Positions 1 to 8,908 of a stretch of DNA of 32,915 bases are shown here, in pieces. This DNA comes from Elusimicrobiota bacterium (lineage in GTDB: Bacteria; Elusimicrobiota; Elusimicrobia; Elusimicrobiales; UBA9959). The position numbers were made by a program, and so were the translations under genes. Location: the NCBI GenBank assembly GCA_012517235.1, contig JAAYVI010000119.1, positions 1 to 32,915 of the forward strand, read 5' to 3'. Each line of letters starts with the position of its first letter. Position 1 is the stretch's first letter. Under the pieces are notes generated by a model that searched no databases, was not told where the DNA came from, and saw nothing but the letters and a program-made list of their open reading frames with translations.

Positions 1-120
1 CCGGTTTTGGAGTCATACGAAGAAAAACCGCTTTCAAATTCGGCTCTTTTTGTTTGCGAAGATACGGAACTTAAATCAAAGGACCATGATTGGGAAAAGC
101 AAAAAAATATCAAAAAATAA
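1..120 (+). CDS. C-terminal end of an unidentified protein (partial, cut by window start)
   Basis: Frame 1 is open from the first base to a TAA at 118-120, giving a 39-residue tail (PVLESYEEKP... ending EKQKNIKK). No start codon is present because the gene begins outside the window. The tail is charged and hydrophilic with a single Cys (FVCED), and codon choice resembles the neighbouring genes. It converges on the ROK kinase gene, with only 19 bases between the two stop codons and no clear hairpin terminator between them. I do not recognise the family. It could also be a fortuitous open frame, since 39 open codons in AT-rich DNA are not decisive. Confidence 0.5.
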   Translation, partial: PVLESYEEKPLSNSALFVCEDTELKSKDHDWEKQKNIKK

Positions 121-139
121 AAAACGGTTAATAATCGCA

Positions 140-1081
140 TTATATTTCCATGGAAAACAAAGCGGCCCCGTAAGATCCCAGATCGGCATTATCGGAAACT
201 TTTATTTTCGCCGTTTTCAAAGGCGTTTTAATAGAATAGCGTTTAAGCCCTTCGTTCAAAGAAGGCATAAAATATTTTTTTCCTTTTGAAACTCCTCCGG
301 TTATTACTACGGCGGAAGGATTTAAAAGCATAAGCAAATTGCCTATTCCCAAAGACAGGTAGAATCCCGTTTCTTCCCAAACCTTTAGGGCAATTTTGTC
401 TTTTTTTTGAGCGGCGCCGGCCAAAGCCGCCGCATTGATCTTTTTTTCTTCTCCTATCCCGTATTTAATTTTATAAGAGTCAAAATCTTTTATCATTGAA
501 ACCGCTCTTTTAACTATGGCTTTGCTTCCGCAATAAGCCTCCAAACATCCTCTGTTTCCGCATCCGCAAAGCCTGCCGTCTTTTTCTATTATCGTATGCC
601 CTATTTCTCCGGCCGTAAAAGAAGATCCTCTATAAAGTCTTCCGTCCAATATTAATCCTCCTCCTATGCCGGTTCCCATGGTAAGAACGGCCGCATTTTT
701 TACGCTTTTCTTAAGTTCTATAACATACGCGCCCCAAGCGGCCATATTTGCGTCGTTTTCCAAACAATAATTTATTCCGGTTTCTTTTTTAAGAAGCCGA
801 GATATGGGAGCGTTTCGCCAGCCGGCAAGATTGGGAGAATATCTTAAAACCCCTTTTTCGCTGTCGATGTCTCCTGCCATTCCCACCGCGGCTTTTTTAA
901 TCTTAACTTTCGAAACTTTTAAAGCTTTTTTTATTTCAAAAGAAAGTCTCAAAGCAAAATCTCTTAATCCTTTTTCGCTCTGAGTTTTAAACCTATCCGT
1001 ATAAATAGTTTTACCTTTTTCGGAAAGAATCAATATCTTTACGTTTGTCCCGCCTATGTCTATTCCCATTCCCGCTTTCAT
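140..1081 (-). CDS. ROK-family sugar kinase (probable glucokinase)
   Basis: A 313-residue cytoplasmic kinase that probably phosphorylates glucose or a related sugar with ATP. The N-terminus has the ROK phosphate-binding signature (GIDIGGTNVK, residues 6-15). The sugar-binding and catalytic END sits at 108-110, followed by TMGTGIGGG. E159 and H162 lead into the ROK zinc motif, with C172, C174, C179 and C184 in a CGCGNRGCLEAYCG block. Length is typical for ROK glucokinases. Zinc-motif ROK proteins include glucokinases, fructokinases and ManNAc kinases; without repressor DNA-binding residues at the N-terminus this is an enzyme, not a NagC/XylR-type regulator. It starts two bases after the folC stop and is probably the last gene of the prfA-prmC-murA-folC run. 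The exact sugar is inferred. Confidence 0.85.
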   Translation of the reverse strand: MKAGMGIDIGGTNVKILILSEKGKTIYTDRFKTQSEKGLRDFALRLSFEIKKALKVSKVKIKKAAVGMAGDIDSEKGVLRYSPNLAGWRNAPISRLLKKETGINYCLENDANMAAWGAYVIELKKSVKNAAVLTMGTGIGGGLILDGRLYRGSSFTAGEIGHTIIEKDGRLCGCGNRGCLEAYCGSKAIVKRAVSMIKDFDSYKIKYGIGEEKKINAAALAGAAQKKDKIALKVWEETGFYLSLGIGNLLMLLNPSAVVITGGVSKGKKYFMPSLNEGLKRYSIKTPLKTAKIKVSDNADLGSYGAALFSMEI

Positions 1082-1083
1082 TT

Positions 1084-2352
1084 TTACCTCCGAAATTTTT
1101 TAAGAGCCAAAGCGGCCAAATAAAAAGAACCGCAAATTAAAATATCGCCTTTTTCTTTTAAGGCGGCCGAAAAAGCCGCGCCGGGTTCCGATACGGCGCA
1201 GACATCCGCCTTGGAATCGTGTTTTACAAATTCATCGGCCAAAAAAGACGGATCGTAAGATTTAATTTTATCGGCGCTTGTGAAAAAAACCTTATTAAAT
1301 CTTTTGGATAAAAGTTTTAAAGTATTCTTATGATCCTTGCTCGACATAAGAGAAAAGACAAGAATTTTAGGTTTAAATCCCGTTTTATCAAGAGTTTTCG
1401 TAAGATTTAAAACGGCCTGCTCGTTATGCGCTCCGTCTATTATGATAGTTCTTTCTAAACCCGATATTTTTTTTGAAATTATTTGAAATCTCGCCGGGAT
1501 AAAAGCTTTTTCCAGTCCTTTTTTTACTTTTTGCAAAACAATTCCGGGATATTCTTCCGATAATTCTTTTAAAGTTTTCAAAACCAAAGATATGTTTATT
1601 CCTTGTTTCTCGCCCAAAATTAAAATTTTAAATTTTCCTTCTTTTTTTGAATATAAAATCATTTCGGCTTTATTTTTTAAAATTTTTTTCCTCTCGAAAA
1701 TATCGTTCGTTTTCAAGAGTCTGGCTCCCGCCGAATACGCGGCTTTTTTTATTTCATTCTCCGCCTTTTTCTGCAAGGGCGGATAAACTACCAAAGAGCC
1801 TTTTTTTATTATTCCGGCCTTTTGAGCGGCTATTTTTTCTACGCTGTCTCCCAATAAATCCGTATGGTCCAAAGCTACCGACGTTATTAAAGCGGCTCTG
1901 GTATTCTTAATAACGTTAGTGGTATCGTATAATCCGCCTATGCCTACTTCTATTACCGAAAAATCCGGCTTTTTTTTAGAAAACCAAACAAAAGCTATTA
2001 CCGTCATTATTTCAAAAAAAGTCAAATCGCGGCATAAAGGATATACTTTTTCAAAAACTTCGGTAAATTCTTTTTCGGAAATTTCTTTTCCGTCAAATTT
2101 TATTCTTTCTCTCAAAGAATATATGTGAGGAGAAGTATAAAGAGCGGTTTTAAATCCGCATCCTCGCAAAGCGCTTTCCATATACGCGCATACGGAACCT
2201 TTTCCGTTTGTACCGGTAACATGTATAACAGAACCGAGTTTATCTTGAGGATTGCCTAATTTTTCAAATATCGGATAGAGAAAATCGAGAGAATTTTTCT
2301 TTATTAAAGAATGTCTGGAAAGAAGGATTTGTTCCGCTTGTTTAAAATTCAT
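1084..2352 (-). CDS. folC: Bifunctional folylpolyglutamate synthase / dihydrofolate synthase
   Basis: A 422-residue Mur-ligase-fold enzyme that adds glutamate to dihydropteroate or tetrahydrofolate using ATP. The P-loop VTGTNGKGS is at about residues 45-53, followed by the folate-binding YTSPHIYSLRERI segment. FFEIMTVIAFVWF and the VIEVGIGG motif come next, then ALDHTDLLG, and the C-terminal domain has IIDGAHNEQA. Motif order and length match FolC. The ATG directly follows the murA TAA, so the two are likely translationally coupled. Whether it has both activities or only the polyglutamylase activity cannot be read from motifs alone. Confidence 0.93.
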   Translation of the reverse strand: MNFKQAEQILLSRHSLIKKNSLDFLYPIFEKLGNPQDKLGSVIHVTGTNGKGSVCAYMESALRGCGFKTALYTSPHIYSLRERIKFDGKEISEKEFTEVFEKVYPLCRDLTFFEIMTVIAFVWFSKKKPDFSVIEVGIGGLYDTTNVIKNTRAALITSVALDHTDLLGDSVEKIAAQKAGIIKKGSLVVYPPLQKKAENEIKKAAYSAGARLLKTNDIFERKKILKNKAEMILYSKKEGKFKILILGEKQGINISLVLKTLKELSEEYPGIVLQKVKKGLEKAFIPARFQIISKKISGLERTIIIDGAHNEQAVLNLTKTLDKTGFKPKILVFSLMSSKDHKNTLKLLSKRFNKVFFTSADKIKSYDPSFLADEFVKHDSKADVCAVSEPGAAFSAALKEKGDILICGSFYLAALALKKFRR

Positions 2353-3606
2353 TTACTCTTTTATCCTTTTAATATCGGCGCCCATGGAAAAAAGTTTCTC
2401 TTCTATTTTTTCGTAACCTCTGTCTATGTGATAAACTCTTTTGATTAAAGACTTACCTTGAGCGGCCATAGCCGCTATTATCAAAGCCGCGCCCGCTCTC
2501 AAATCGGAAGCCATAACGGGAGCCGCGGAAAGATTTACCGGTCCGAATATTTTGGCTTCTCCGCCTTTAAGTTCTATCTTTGCGCCCATTCTCATAAGTT
2601 CCGCGGCATGCATAAATCTGTTTTCAAAAATATTTTCTTTTATTTTGCAATTTCCTTCGGCTAAAGTCATATAAGCCATCCACTGAGCTTGAAGATCGGT
2701 CGGGAAAAGAGGATAGGGGCCGGTGGATATGCTTACCGGCTTTATTTTTTGAGGAGGTTTTACTAAAATTTTATCCTCAAATTCCTCAAATTGGGCTCCG
2801 CTTAGTTTAAGTTTTCTAAACAAAATAGACAAATGTTCTTTTTTGGCTCCGTAAATTTCTATCGGGCTTTTAAGAGCGCAGGCCGCTATAAGAAAAGTCC
2901 CCGCCTCTATTCTATCGTGAATAATTTCGTGAGAAAATCCGTTTAACTGCGTCTTGCCGCTTATTCTTATCACTTCTTCTCCGGCTCCTTCTACTTGAGC
3001 GCCCATTTTATTAAGAACTTGGGCCAAATCCGATATTTCCGGCTCTCTGGCCGCATTATAAATAACGGTTTCTCCTTTTACCAGAGCCGCCGCCATCATT
3101 ACGTTTTCGGTAGCGCCCACGCTTGGGAATTTAAAATTTATTTTGGCGGGTTTTAGACCTTTTGTTTCCATAATTACATATCCGCCCTCAAAAGTTACTT
3201 TTGCTCCCATTTTAGAAAAAGCGTCCAGATGTATGTCTATGGGACGAACTCCTATGGCGCATCCGCCCGGCAGGGCAAACTTTACTTTGGAAAAACGGGC
3301 AAGCATCGGACCGGCTATTAAAGCCGAAGCGCGCATTTTTCTTACCATATCGTAAGGCGCTTCCGTTTTTATGGGCGATTTTTCTTCGCAGGAAAATTTA
3401 CCGGAAAAGAAAGAACATTTCTTGCCGCAATATGAAAGTATGTCTCCCGCCGATTTTATATCGGCCAAATCGGGGACATTGGATATTTCGCATTTGTCTC
3501 CGGTTAAAAGAGCGGAAAAAATTATGGGCAAAGCGGAATTCTTAGATCCGCTTATTTTTACCCTTCCTTTTAAAGATGACGGACCCGAAACTAAAAAACT
3601 ATCCAT
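2353..3606 (-). CDS. murA: UDP-N-acetylglucosamine 1-carboxyvinyltransferase (MurA)
   Basis: A 417-residue cytoplasmic enzyme that transfers enolpyruvate from PEP to UDP-GlcNAc, the first committed step of peptidoglycan synthesis. It shows GSKNSALPI near the N-terminus, MRASALIAGPMLAR, and the active-site loop LPGGCAIGVRPID. Its C116 matches the PEP-binding cysteine targeted by fosfomycin. ATENVMMAA and FPTDLQAQWMA follow, and DLRAGAALIIAAM lies near the C-terminus. The start ATG has GGAGG six bases upstream and lies inside the last codons of prmC (8-base overlap). The retained cysteine predicts a fosfomycin-sensitive enzyme; that is an inference. Confidence 0.96.
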   Translation of the reverse strand: MDSFLVSGPSSLKGRVKISGSKNSALPIIFSALLTGDKCEISNVPDLADIKSAGDILSYCGKKCSFFSGKFSCEEKSPIKTEAPYDMVRKMRASALIAGPMLARFSKVKFALPGGCAIGVRPIDIHLDAFSKMGAKVTFEGGYVIMETKGLKPAKINFKFPSVGATENVMMAAALVKGETVIYNAAREPEISDLAQVLNKMGAQVEGAGEEVIRISGKTQLNGFSHEIIHDRIEAGTFLIAACALKSPIEIYGAKKEHLSILFRKLKLSGAQFEEFEDKILVKPPQKIKPVSISTGPYPLFPTDLQAQWMAYMTLAEGNCKIKENIFENRFMHAAELMRMGAKIELKGGEAKIFGPVNLSAAPVMASDLRAGAALIIAAMAAQGKSLIKRVYHIDRGYEKIEEKLFSMGADIKRIKE

Positions 3607-4429
3607 TATATGCCTCCAAAAAGCGCTCTTTACTCTGCAAATCTTTTATTATTTTCACTTTGCGGTATCTTTTTTCAAACATTTTTTTTATCTCTTTTGC
3701 CTGGCCGTCCGAAAATTCCAAGAATATTTTTCCGCCTTTTTTAACGATTAAAAAAGCCTTTTTCTCTATATATCTTATCATATCCAAACCGTCGCTTCCT
3801 CCGTCCAAAGCCTTTTTCGGCTCTATTCTGACTTCGTGATCCAAAGATTTTATCAAAGAAGACGGTATATAAGGAGGATTTGAAACCAAAATATCGAATT
3901 TTTCCAAAGAAGATAAACGGCCTTTCTTTTTCGCTTTATAGTTTTTAAGTCCCAAAAGCCTTGCGTTTTCGTTTGAACAAGATACGGCTTTTGCGGAAAT
4001 ATCGAAAGCATAAACAAAAGATTTTGGATTTTTATAGGCCGCGTATAAACCTATGCATCCGCTGCCGCAGCAAAAATCTAAAATTTTCGGATTTTTAATT
4101 TTTAAACTTTCTTTTGATACGATACAAGCAAGCTCTTCGGTCTCGGGTCTGGGTACAAAAACACCGGGTCTTATTTTTATTTTAAGACCGCAAAAGTCAT
4201 GATCTTTAAGTATCCAGCTTAAAGGATAACCTTTTATTTTTAGAGATAAAAAAATATTTGTTTTTTTAATTTCTTTTTGAGAAACTTCTTTTTCCAGATT
4301 TAAAAAAAGATATTTTCTTTCGAAACCGCATGCTCTCGATACCAGATATTGAGCGTTTAATTCGGCTTCGTCGGCGGAGTTTTCTTCCAATATTGAAACC
4401 CCCCGAATCAATAAATCTTTAATTTTCAT
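3599..4429 (-). CDS. prmC: Release factor N5-glutamine methyltransferase (PrmC/HemK)
   Basis: A 276-residue SAM-dependent methyltransferase that modifies the glutamine of the GGQ motif in peptide release factors. It has a helical N-terminal substrate-binding domain. The Rossmann core follows, with [10 protein letters not shown], motif [17 protein letters not shown], and the catalytic NPPY motif ([10 protein letters not shown]). Motif I has CCGSGC where many homologues have GTGSG. The gene overlaps the 3' end of prfA by 11 bases, so enzyme and substrate RF1 are encoded next to each other, the usual pairing in bacteria. Confidence 0.94.
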   Translation of the reverse strand: MKIKDLLIRGVSILEENSADEAELNAQYLVSRACGFERKYLFLNLEKEVSQKEIKKTNIFLSLKIKGYPLSWILKDHDFCGLKIKIRPGVFVPRPETEELACIVSKESLKIKNPKILDFCCGSGCIGLYAAYKNPKSFVYAFDISAKAVSCSNENARLLGLKNYKAKKKGRLSSLEKFDILVSNPPYIPSSLIKSLDHEVRIEPKKALDGGSDGLDMIRYIEKKAFLIVKKGGKIFLEFSDGQAKEIKKMFEKRYRKVKIIKDLQSKERFLEAYNG

Positions 4430-5477
4430 CTTCGCGGCTTAATTTGAGGCGCAGTTCTTCGAATAAAGTTTTTAATTCTCCTTCCATTATCTCGTTTATA
4501 TTATGCCATGAAAGTCCCGCTCTGTGATCTGTAACTCTGCTTTGAGGAAAATTATAAGTTCTTATTTTTTCGGACCTGTCGCCGGTTCCGACTTGTTTTT
4601 TTCTTTCTCCGGAAAATTCTTTCTCCTGCGTTTCTCTCGACAAATCTCCCAGCCTTGCCATAAGAAGCTGCATGGCGCGCATCCTGTTTTGACCTTGAGA
4701 TCTTTCCTGCTGACATTGCACGACTATCCCCGTAGGGATATGAGTTATTCTTACCGCCGTTTCTACTTTATTTACGTTTTGTCCTCCGGCTCCGCCCGCT
4801 CTATATGTGTCTATTTTTAATTCCGCGGGATTAATTTTTATTTCTATCTCGTCCATTTCCGGCAAAACTGCCACGGTAACCGTGGAGGTATGAACCCTAC
4901 CCGACGCTTCGGTTTGAGGAACTCTCTGCACTCTGTGAACTCCGGCTTCATATTTAAACCATGAATAAGCGCCCTGTCCTTTAATATAAAGAACGGCAGT
5001 TTTAATGCCTTTCAATCCGCTTGCCGATATATCCTGTATCTCGGCCGAAAAACCCAAGCTTTGAGCGAATTTTGAGTAAGCTCTCATAAGTTCTCCGGCA
5101 AAAAGAGCCGATTCTTCTCCGCCTACTCCCGCTCTTATTTCCAGAAAAATATTTTTAGAATCGTTCTTATCCTGCGGCAGAAAAGCCAATTTTATTTTAG
5201 AGTAAAGTTCCGAAGCTTTTTTCTCCGCCTGTTCTATTTCGGCCGAAGCCAATTCCACAAGCTCGGCTTCCGCTCCGGAAGCTATAAGTTTTTTGTTTTC
5301 TTCTATTTGAGCCGTCAATGAGACATATTCGTCGTATTGCGCCACTATGGAAGAAAGTCTGTAATGTTTTTTTGAAAGCTCTTCCATATCCGAAGAGTTT
5401 CCCTGCGACAATAATTTTTCCGTTTCCGCCAATTCTTCTCTGGCTTTTTCGCATTCTTTTTTTATGTCAATCGCCAT
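4419..5477 (-). CDS. prfA: Peptide chain release factor 1 (RF1)
   Basis: A 352-residue class I release factor that recognises UAA and UAG and triggers peptide release. The GGQ motif ([11 protein letters not shown]) is at residues 231-233. The codon-recognition tripeptide is PQT at 187-189, within [16 protein letters not shown]1 uses PxT where RF2 uses SPF, so this is RF1. The C-terminal RF1 block [15 protein letters not shown] is present. No prfB-type frameshift is seen. An intrinsic terminator sits only 22 bases upstream of the start codon, so expression may depend on read-through from rpmE or on a promoter inside rpmE. Confidence 0.96.
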   Translation of the reverse strand: MAIDIKKECEKAREELAETEKLLSQGNSSDMEELSKKHYRLSSIVAQYDEYVSLTAQIEENKKLIASGAEAELVELASAEIEQAEKKASELYSKIKLAFLPQDKNDSKNIFLEIRAGVGGEESALFAGELMRAYSKFAQSLGFSAEIQDISASGLKGIKTAVLYIKGQGAYSWFKYEAGVHRVQRVPQTEASGRVHTSTVTVAVLPEMDEIEIKINPAELKIDTYRAGGAGGQNVNKVETAVRITHIPTGIVVQCQQERSQGQNRMRAMQLLMARLGDLSRETQEKEFSGERKKQVGTGDRSEKIRTYNFPQSRVTDHRAGLSWHNINEIMEGELKTLFEELRLKLSREDEN

Positions 5478-5499
5478 AAAAACCGCCTTTTACAAATAA

Positions 5500-5527
5500 A
5501 AAAGACGCCCCTTCTAAAGAAGGGGCG
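5500..5527 (-). terminator. Rho-independent terminator after rpmE
   Basis: On the minus strand a 9-bp GC-rich stem (arms 5519-5527 and 5506-5514, core GGGGCG/CGCCCC) with a four-base loop is followed directly by a T-rich tract (TCTTTTTTATTT). It lies 16 bases past the rpmE stop and 22 bases before the prfA start, so it either ends a monocistronic rpmE transcript or attenuates transcription into prfA-prmC-murA-folC. Confidence 0.85.
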
Positions 5528-5542
5528 CCTTACGATTTAAAA

Positions 5543-5887
5543 CTAAGCTTTTTTCTCTTTTGCTTCTTTGGTTTTCTTTTCTTTAACAACTTTTTTTACC
5601 GAGGTGGAGAGCTTTTTAACATGTCCCGGAGCCACTTTGGGAGCCGTTATTTTTTTAACCTTGGGCTTTCTTTCGGCCATTTTGCCTTCGGTGGCGGAGA
5701 ATTTTTTATTAAATTTTTCTACGCGGCCTTCGGTATCCAATATCTTTTGCTTGCCGGTATAAAAAGGATGGCAAGAAGAACATATTTCAACTTTGAGATT
5801 TTCTTTTGTGGATCTTGTGGTAAAAGTATTTCCGCAAGCGCAAACGACCTGGCAGACATTATATTTGGGATGTATTCCTTCTTTCAT
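5543..5887 (-). CDS. rpmE: Large ribosomal subunit protein bL31, zinc type, with basic C-terminal extension
   Basis: The first 65-70 residues are a normal zinc-binding L31: KEGIHPKY at the start, with C16, C18, C36 and C39 (CAC and CSSC) forming the zinc ribbon, and the [20 protein letters not shown] block. The protein continues to 114 residues with a Lys/Ala/Val-rich tail (about 70-114, ending [11 protein letters not shown]). L31 is normally 66-90 residues, so about 45 residues are extra. The tail is in frame, with no frameshift signal. An SD (AGAGGA) precedes the ATG. A strong terminator follows, and the gene sits between rho and prfA, a common bacterial order. Confidence 0.93.
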   Translation of the reverse strand: MKEGIHPKYNVCQVVCACGNTFTTRSTKENLKVEICSSCHPFYTGKQKILDTEGRVEKFNKKFSATEGKMAERKPKVKKITAPKVAPGHVKKLSTSVKKVVKEKKTKEAKEKKA

Positions 5888-5935
5888 ATTTTCCTCTTAA
5901 AAACAATATAAATCGGGTTTAAGGCCGATATATAT

Positions 5936-5964
5936 ATTTTACCATAAAACCGCTTAGATTTAAA
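5936..5964 (-). promoter_or_regulatory. Candidate sigma-70 promoter of rpmE
   Basis: Minus strand: -35 TTTAAA (5959-5964), 17-base spacer, and an extended -10 TGG-TAAAAT (-10 at 5936-5941, TG at 5943-5944). Transcription would start about 40 bases upstream of the rpmE ATG. It lies in the 116-base gap between the M23 peptidase gene and rpmE; nothing else of note is visible there apart from an AT-only palindrome beside the peptidase stop. Confidence 0.45.
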
Positions 5965-6003
5965 ATACGGCGATACGAAAAAATATATAAATTTATATTC
6001 CGA

Positions 6004-6927
6004 TTAATTTTTTCCTATTTTGGAAATAGGGTTAACCGACTTTCCCGAGGGGGTAAGTATTTCAAAATGAAGATGAGGTCCGGTCGATAGGCCGCTGGAG
6101 CCCACTTTACCCAATAGAGTTTTTCCTTTTTGGGCTATCTGTCCTTCGTTTACCAAACATTCTTTCAAATGTCCGTATCTTGTGACATAACCGTCTTTAT
6201 GCTTAACTTCCACGGTATATCCGTATCCGCTTTTATAACCGCTAAAAATTACGGTGCCGGATCTTGCGGGATAAACCGAAGAGCCCAAAGGCATGGGGAT
6301 ATCGCATCCTTTATGAAAAATTCTTCTTTTAAGTATCGGATGAAATCTATTGCCGTATCCCGAACTTATTCTGACAAAACCGTTAACCGGTATTCTGTAA
6401 GTATCCAAATTTACATAAACTCCGGGCAAAATAATTTTTTGACCTTTTGGGAATTTTTTATTTTCTATTATATAGGAGGCGGGAAATCCGTTTGCTTTGG
6501 CCGTTTTTTCGGCGAAAATTTCCGGTTTTTCGCCTTTGGGACAAAATCTCGATATTAAAGAATTGAAGCTTTCTCCTTCTTTATATGTTTCGTATAAAAG
6601 CCCTCTGCCGTTATGAATCTTGACCGAAGCTCCGTAAGGCATAAGGATAAACTCGTTTCTATTTGCCGATTGAATAGATTTTATATCCGTAGAATAAGCG
6701 GAAGCCAAAGATGAAACAGTTTCCCCCTTTTTAAGCTTATGATTGCCGTATAGAAATCGAGGAATTTTTCTAAAAGCTTCGGCCGGAGGTTCCTTAAAAT
6801 AAGGCCGATAAATTACCGAATATCCCGCATAGTTTAGAGAAGGACGGCCCATTTGAGCTATGGCGCCAAGCGAAAAAAAAGACGCCAAAACCGCTACGGC
6901 CGAAATGATGTAATATTTATTTCTCAC
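6004..6927 (-). CDS. Exported M23-family metallopeptidase with LysM-like region
   Basis: A 307-residue putative peptidoglycan endopeptidase or envelope-remodelling factor. A signal peptide or membrane anchor occupies residues 5-25 ([14 protein letters not shown]). A LysM-like segment follows ([17 protein letters not shown], about 65-105), then a C-terminal LytM/M23 domain. Zinc ligands H205 and D209 (FHKGCDI) and H287 (HLH) are present, with H253 (YGH) and H285 as further catalytic histidines, so the enzyme looks active, unlike EnvC/NlpD-type activators. The start codon is GTG overlapping the rho TGA (GTGA), with GGAG eight bases upstream, so translation is coupled to rho. The cross-link cleaved is unknown. 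Confidence 0.88.
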   Translation of the reverse strand: MRNKYYIISAVAVLASFFSLGAIAQMGRPSLNYAGYSVIYRPYFKEPPAEAFRKIPRFLYGNHKLKKGETVSSLASAYSTDIKSIQSANRNEFILMPYGASVKIHNGRGLLYETYKEGESFNSLISRFCPKGEKPEIFAEKTAKANGFPASYIIENKKFPKGQKIILPGVYVNLDTYRIPVNGFVRISSGYGNRFHPILKRRIFHKGCDIPMPLGSSVYPARSGTVIFSGYKSGYGYTVEVKHKDGYVTRYGHLKECLVNEGQIAQKGKTLLGKVGSSGLSTGPHLHFEILTPSGKSVNPISKIGKN

Positions 6928-8258
6928 CCGCCGTTCTCCATAGATTTGAGAAAATCTTTATTGGATTTTGTGGCTCCCAATTTGCTAAGTAAAAGTTCCA
7001 TAGCGTCCACGGAAGAAAGAGGAGCCAGAACTTTTCTCAATATCCATATCTTATTTAAATCGTCTTCGCCCAATAGAAGTTCTTCTTTTCTGGTGGAAGT
7101 CCTATTTATGTCTATGGCCGGGAATATTCTTCTATCTGAGAGTTTTCTGTCCAGATATATTTCCGAATTGCCGGTTCCTTTAAATTCCTCGAAAATAACA
7201 TCGTCCATTCTGCTTCCGGTTTCAACCAGGGCGGTCGCTATTATGGTCAGCGATCCGCCTTCTTCTATGTTTCTTGCGGCGCCGAAAAATCTTTTAGGCC
7301 TTTGAAGAGAAGTCGACTCCAATCCTCCGGAAAGAACTCTTCCGCTCGAAGGAGTTACGGTATTGTAGGCTCTTGCCAATCTCGTTATGGAATCCAAAAG
7401 TATTACCACGTCTTTTTTTTGTTCGGTCATTCTTTTGGCTTTTTCCAAAACCATTTCCGCCACCTGCACGTGTCTGTCGGCCGGTTCGTCGAAAGTGGAA
7501 GCTATGACTTCCCCCCTTACCGATCTCCTCATATCGGTTACTTCTTCCGGTCTTTCGTCTATCAAAAGAACTATTAAATCTATGTCGGGATGATTGGTGG
7601 TCAAGGAATTGGCCAAACGCTGAAGTATCATGGTTTTTCCCGTCTTAGGCGCCGCGACTATCAATCCTCTTTGCCCTTTGCCTATGGGACACATCAAATC
7701 TATGACTCTCGTAGTCAAATCGTTTTTTGTCGTTTCGAGGACGAATCTATTATTGGGATGCAAAGGGGTCAAATTGTCGAAAAAAGGTCTGTTTTTCAGT
7801 TTTTCTATCGGTACGCCGTTTATGGTTTCAACCTGAAGAAGAGCAAAATACCTTTCACCTTCTTTAGGCGGACGTATAAGACCTTCTATGGTATCGCCTT
7901 TTCTGAGGCCTAACTTTTTAATTTGAGACGGAGAGACATAAATATCTTCGTGACTGGAAAGGTAATTATATTCTTGAGAGCGCAAAAATCCGAAACCGTC
8001 GGGTAAAACTTCAAGAGTGCCCGCGCCTTTTACAAGCCCGTTTTGTTTTGCCTGGGCTTCCATTATTTTTCCTATAAGTTCCTGTTTTCTAAGTCCGGTT
8101 ACCCCTTCCAGTTTAAATTGTTCCGCTATTTTTATAAGTTCCGAAACCGTCATTTTGGACATTTGAGTCGTATCGAATTTTGATCCTCCGTTGGGCTGAT
8201 GCTGAACGTTTCTTTCCTGAGTTTTCTCTTGAGGATTATTTTGATTTGAATTTTCCAT
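6924..8258 (-). CDS. rho: Transcription termination factor Rho
   Basis: A 444-residue hexameric RNA helicase. A short Gln/Asn-rich leader (1-30) precedes the Rho N-terminal helical domain ([13 protein letters not shown]). The cold-shock-like RNA-binding domain ([15 protein letters not shown], about 80-155) follows. The ATPase domain has P-loop [10 protein letters not shown] (about 201-210), Walker [17 protein letters not shown], the Q-loop region [20 protein letters not shown], and R-loop residues near [12 protein letters not shown]. The P-loop reads APKTGKT, close to the usual PPKAGKT. A good SD (AAGGAG) precedes the ATG. It lies 20 bases after coaE and is coupled to the M23 gene. Confidence 0.97.
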   Translation of the reverse strand: MENSNQNNPQEKTQERNVQHQPNGGSKFDTTQMSKMTVSELIKIAEQFKLEGVTGLRKQELIGKIMEAQAKQNGLVKGAGTLEVLPDGFGFLRSQEYNYLSSHEDIYVSPSQIKKLGLRKGDTIEGLIRPPKEGERYFALLQVETINGVPIEKLKNRPFFDNLTPLHPNNRFVLETTKNDLTTRVIDLMCPIGKGQRGLIVAAPKTGKTMILQRLANSLTTNHPDIDLIVLLIDERPEEVTDMRRSVRGEVIASTFDEPADRHVQVAEMVLEKAKRMTEQKKDVVILLDSITRLARAYNTVTPSSGRVLSGGLESTSLQRPKRFFGAARNIEEGGSLTIIATALVETGSRMDDVIFEEFKGTGNSEIYLDRKLSDRRIFPAIDINRTSTRKEELLLGEDDLNKIWILRKVLAPLSSVDAMELLLSKLGATKSNKDFLKSMENGG

Positions 8259-8278
8259 TTTTTCTCCTTAAAAATATC

Positions 8279-8908
8279 TTATGAAATAAGACTTTCCGCA
8301 AATTTTTTTATTTGTAAAGCCTTTTTTAAAAGTTCTTTTTTATTTCCGTTATTTGATATTTCCATATCGCTTTTAAAAGCTTTTTCTTCCTGGCTAAGCT
8401 GAGCCGACATTCTTATTTTAGCTTCTCTTCGGCTCCAACCTCTCGCGTAAAGTCTTTTTAAGATTTCTTCTCTCTTAGCCTTAACGCATATCGTCAAATC
8501 TGCGAAAACGTCAAACCCGGATTCAAACAGCAAGGGAGCTTCTATAACCGCAATATTTTTCTCGGATTTTTTTATTTCGGAATATATTTCGCTCGTTATA
8601 AGCGGATGAAGATAAGCTTCGAGCCGCTTTCTTTTCCCTTTATCGCCGAAAACCGCATCGGCCAGTTTTCTTTTATTTAAGAGATTTCCGTCGGATACGG
8701 ATTTGCCGAATTCTTTTAAGATTTTACTATAGCATTTTTTCTTTGTCAAGAGTTTTGCCGCGCAAGCGTCGGAAGATATGTAATTAAACCCCATAGAAGC
8801 AAGCATCGAACAAAAAAGACTCTTCCCGCATCCCGGAACTCCTGTAACGGCTATTATAAGCTTATTTTTAATTTTCTTTTTAAGCCCGATTAAAAAATTT
8901 TTATCCAT
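8279..8908 (-). CDS. coaE: Dephospho-CoA kinase
   Basis: A 209-residue P-loop kinase for the last step of coenzyme A synthesis. The ATP-binding loop is VTGVPGCGKS (many homologues have GGIGSGKS). The substrate region is SSDACAAKLL, followed by a lid and the IEAPLLFESGF motif, then VKAKREEILKRLYARGWSRREA. I start at the ATG at 8908: it overlaps the polA stop by one base (TAATG) and has GGAAGG five bases upstream. An upstream TTG at 8947 would add 13 residues but has no SD. polA followed by coaE is a widely seen gene order. Confidence 0.9.
   Translation of the reverse strand: MDKNFLIGLKKKIKNKLIIAVTGVPGCGKSLFCSMLASMGFNYISSDACAAKLLTKKKCYSKILKEFGKSVSDGNLLNKRKLADAVFGDKGKRKRLEAYLHPLITSEIYSEIKKSEKNIAVIEAPLLFESGFDVFADLTICVKAKREEILKRLYARGWSRREAKIRMSAQLSQEEKAFKSDMEISNNGNKKELLKKALQIKKFAESLIS

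Noticed and set aside
5985-5998. 14-bp AT-only palindrome followed by six T on the minus strand, next to the M23 peptidase stop
   Set aside because: The stem has no GC pairs and no loop, so it is unlikely to be stable enough to terminate; such palindromes arise by chance in DNA this AT-rich.
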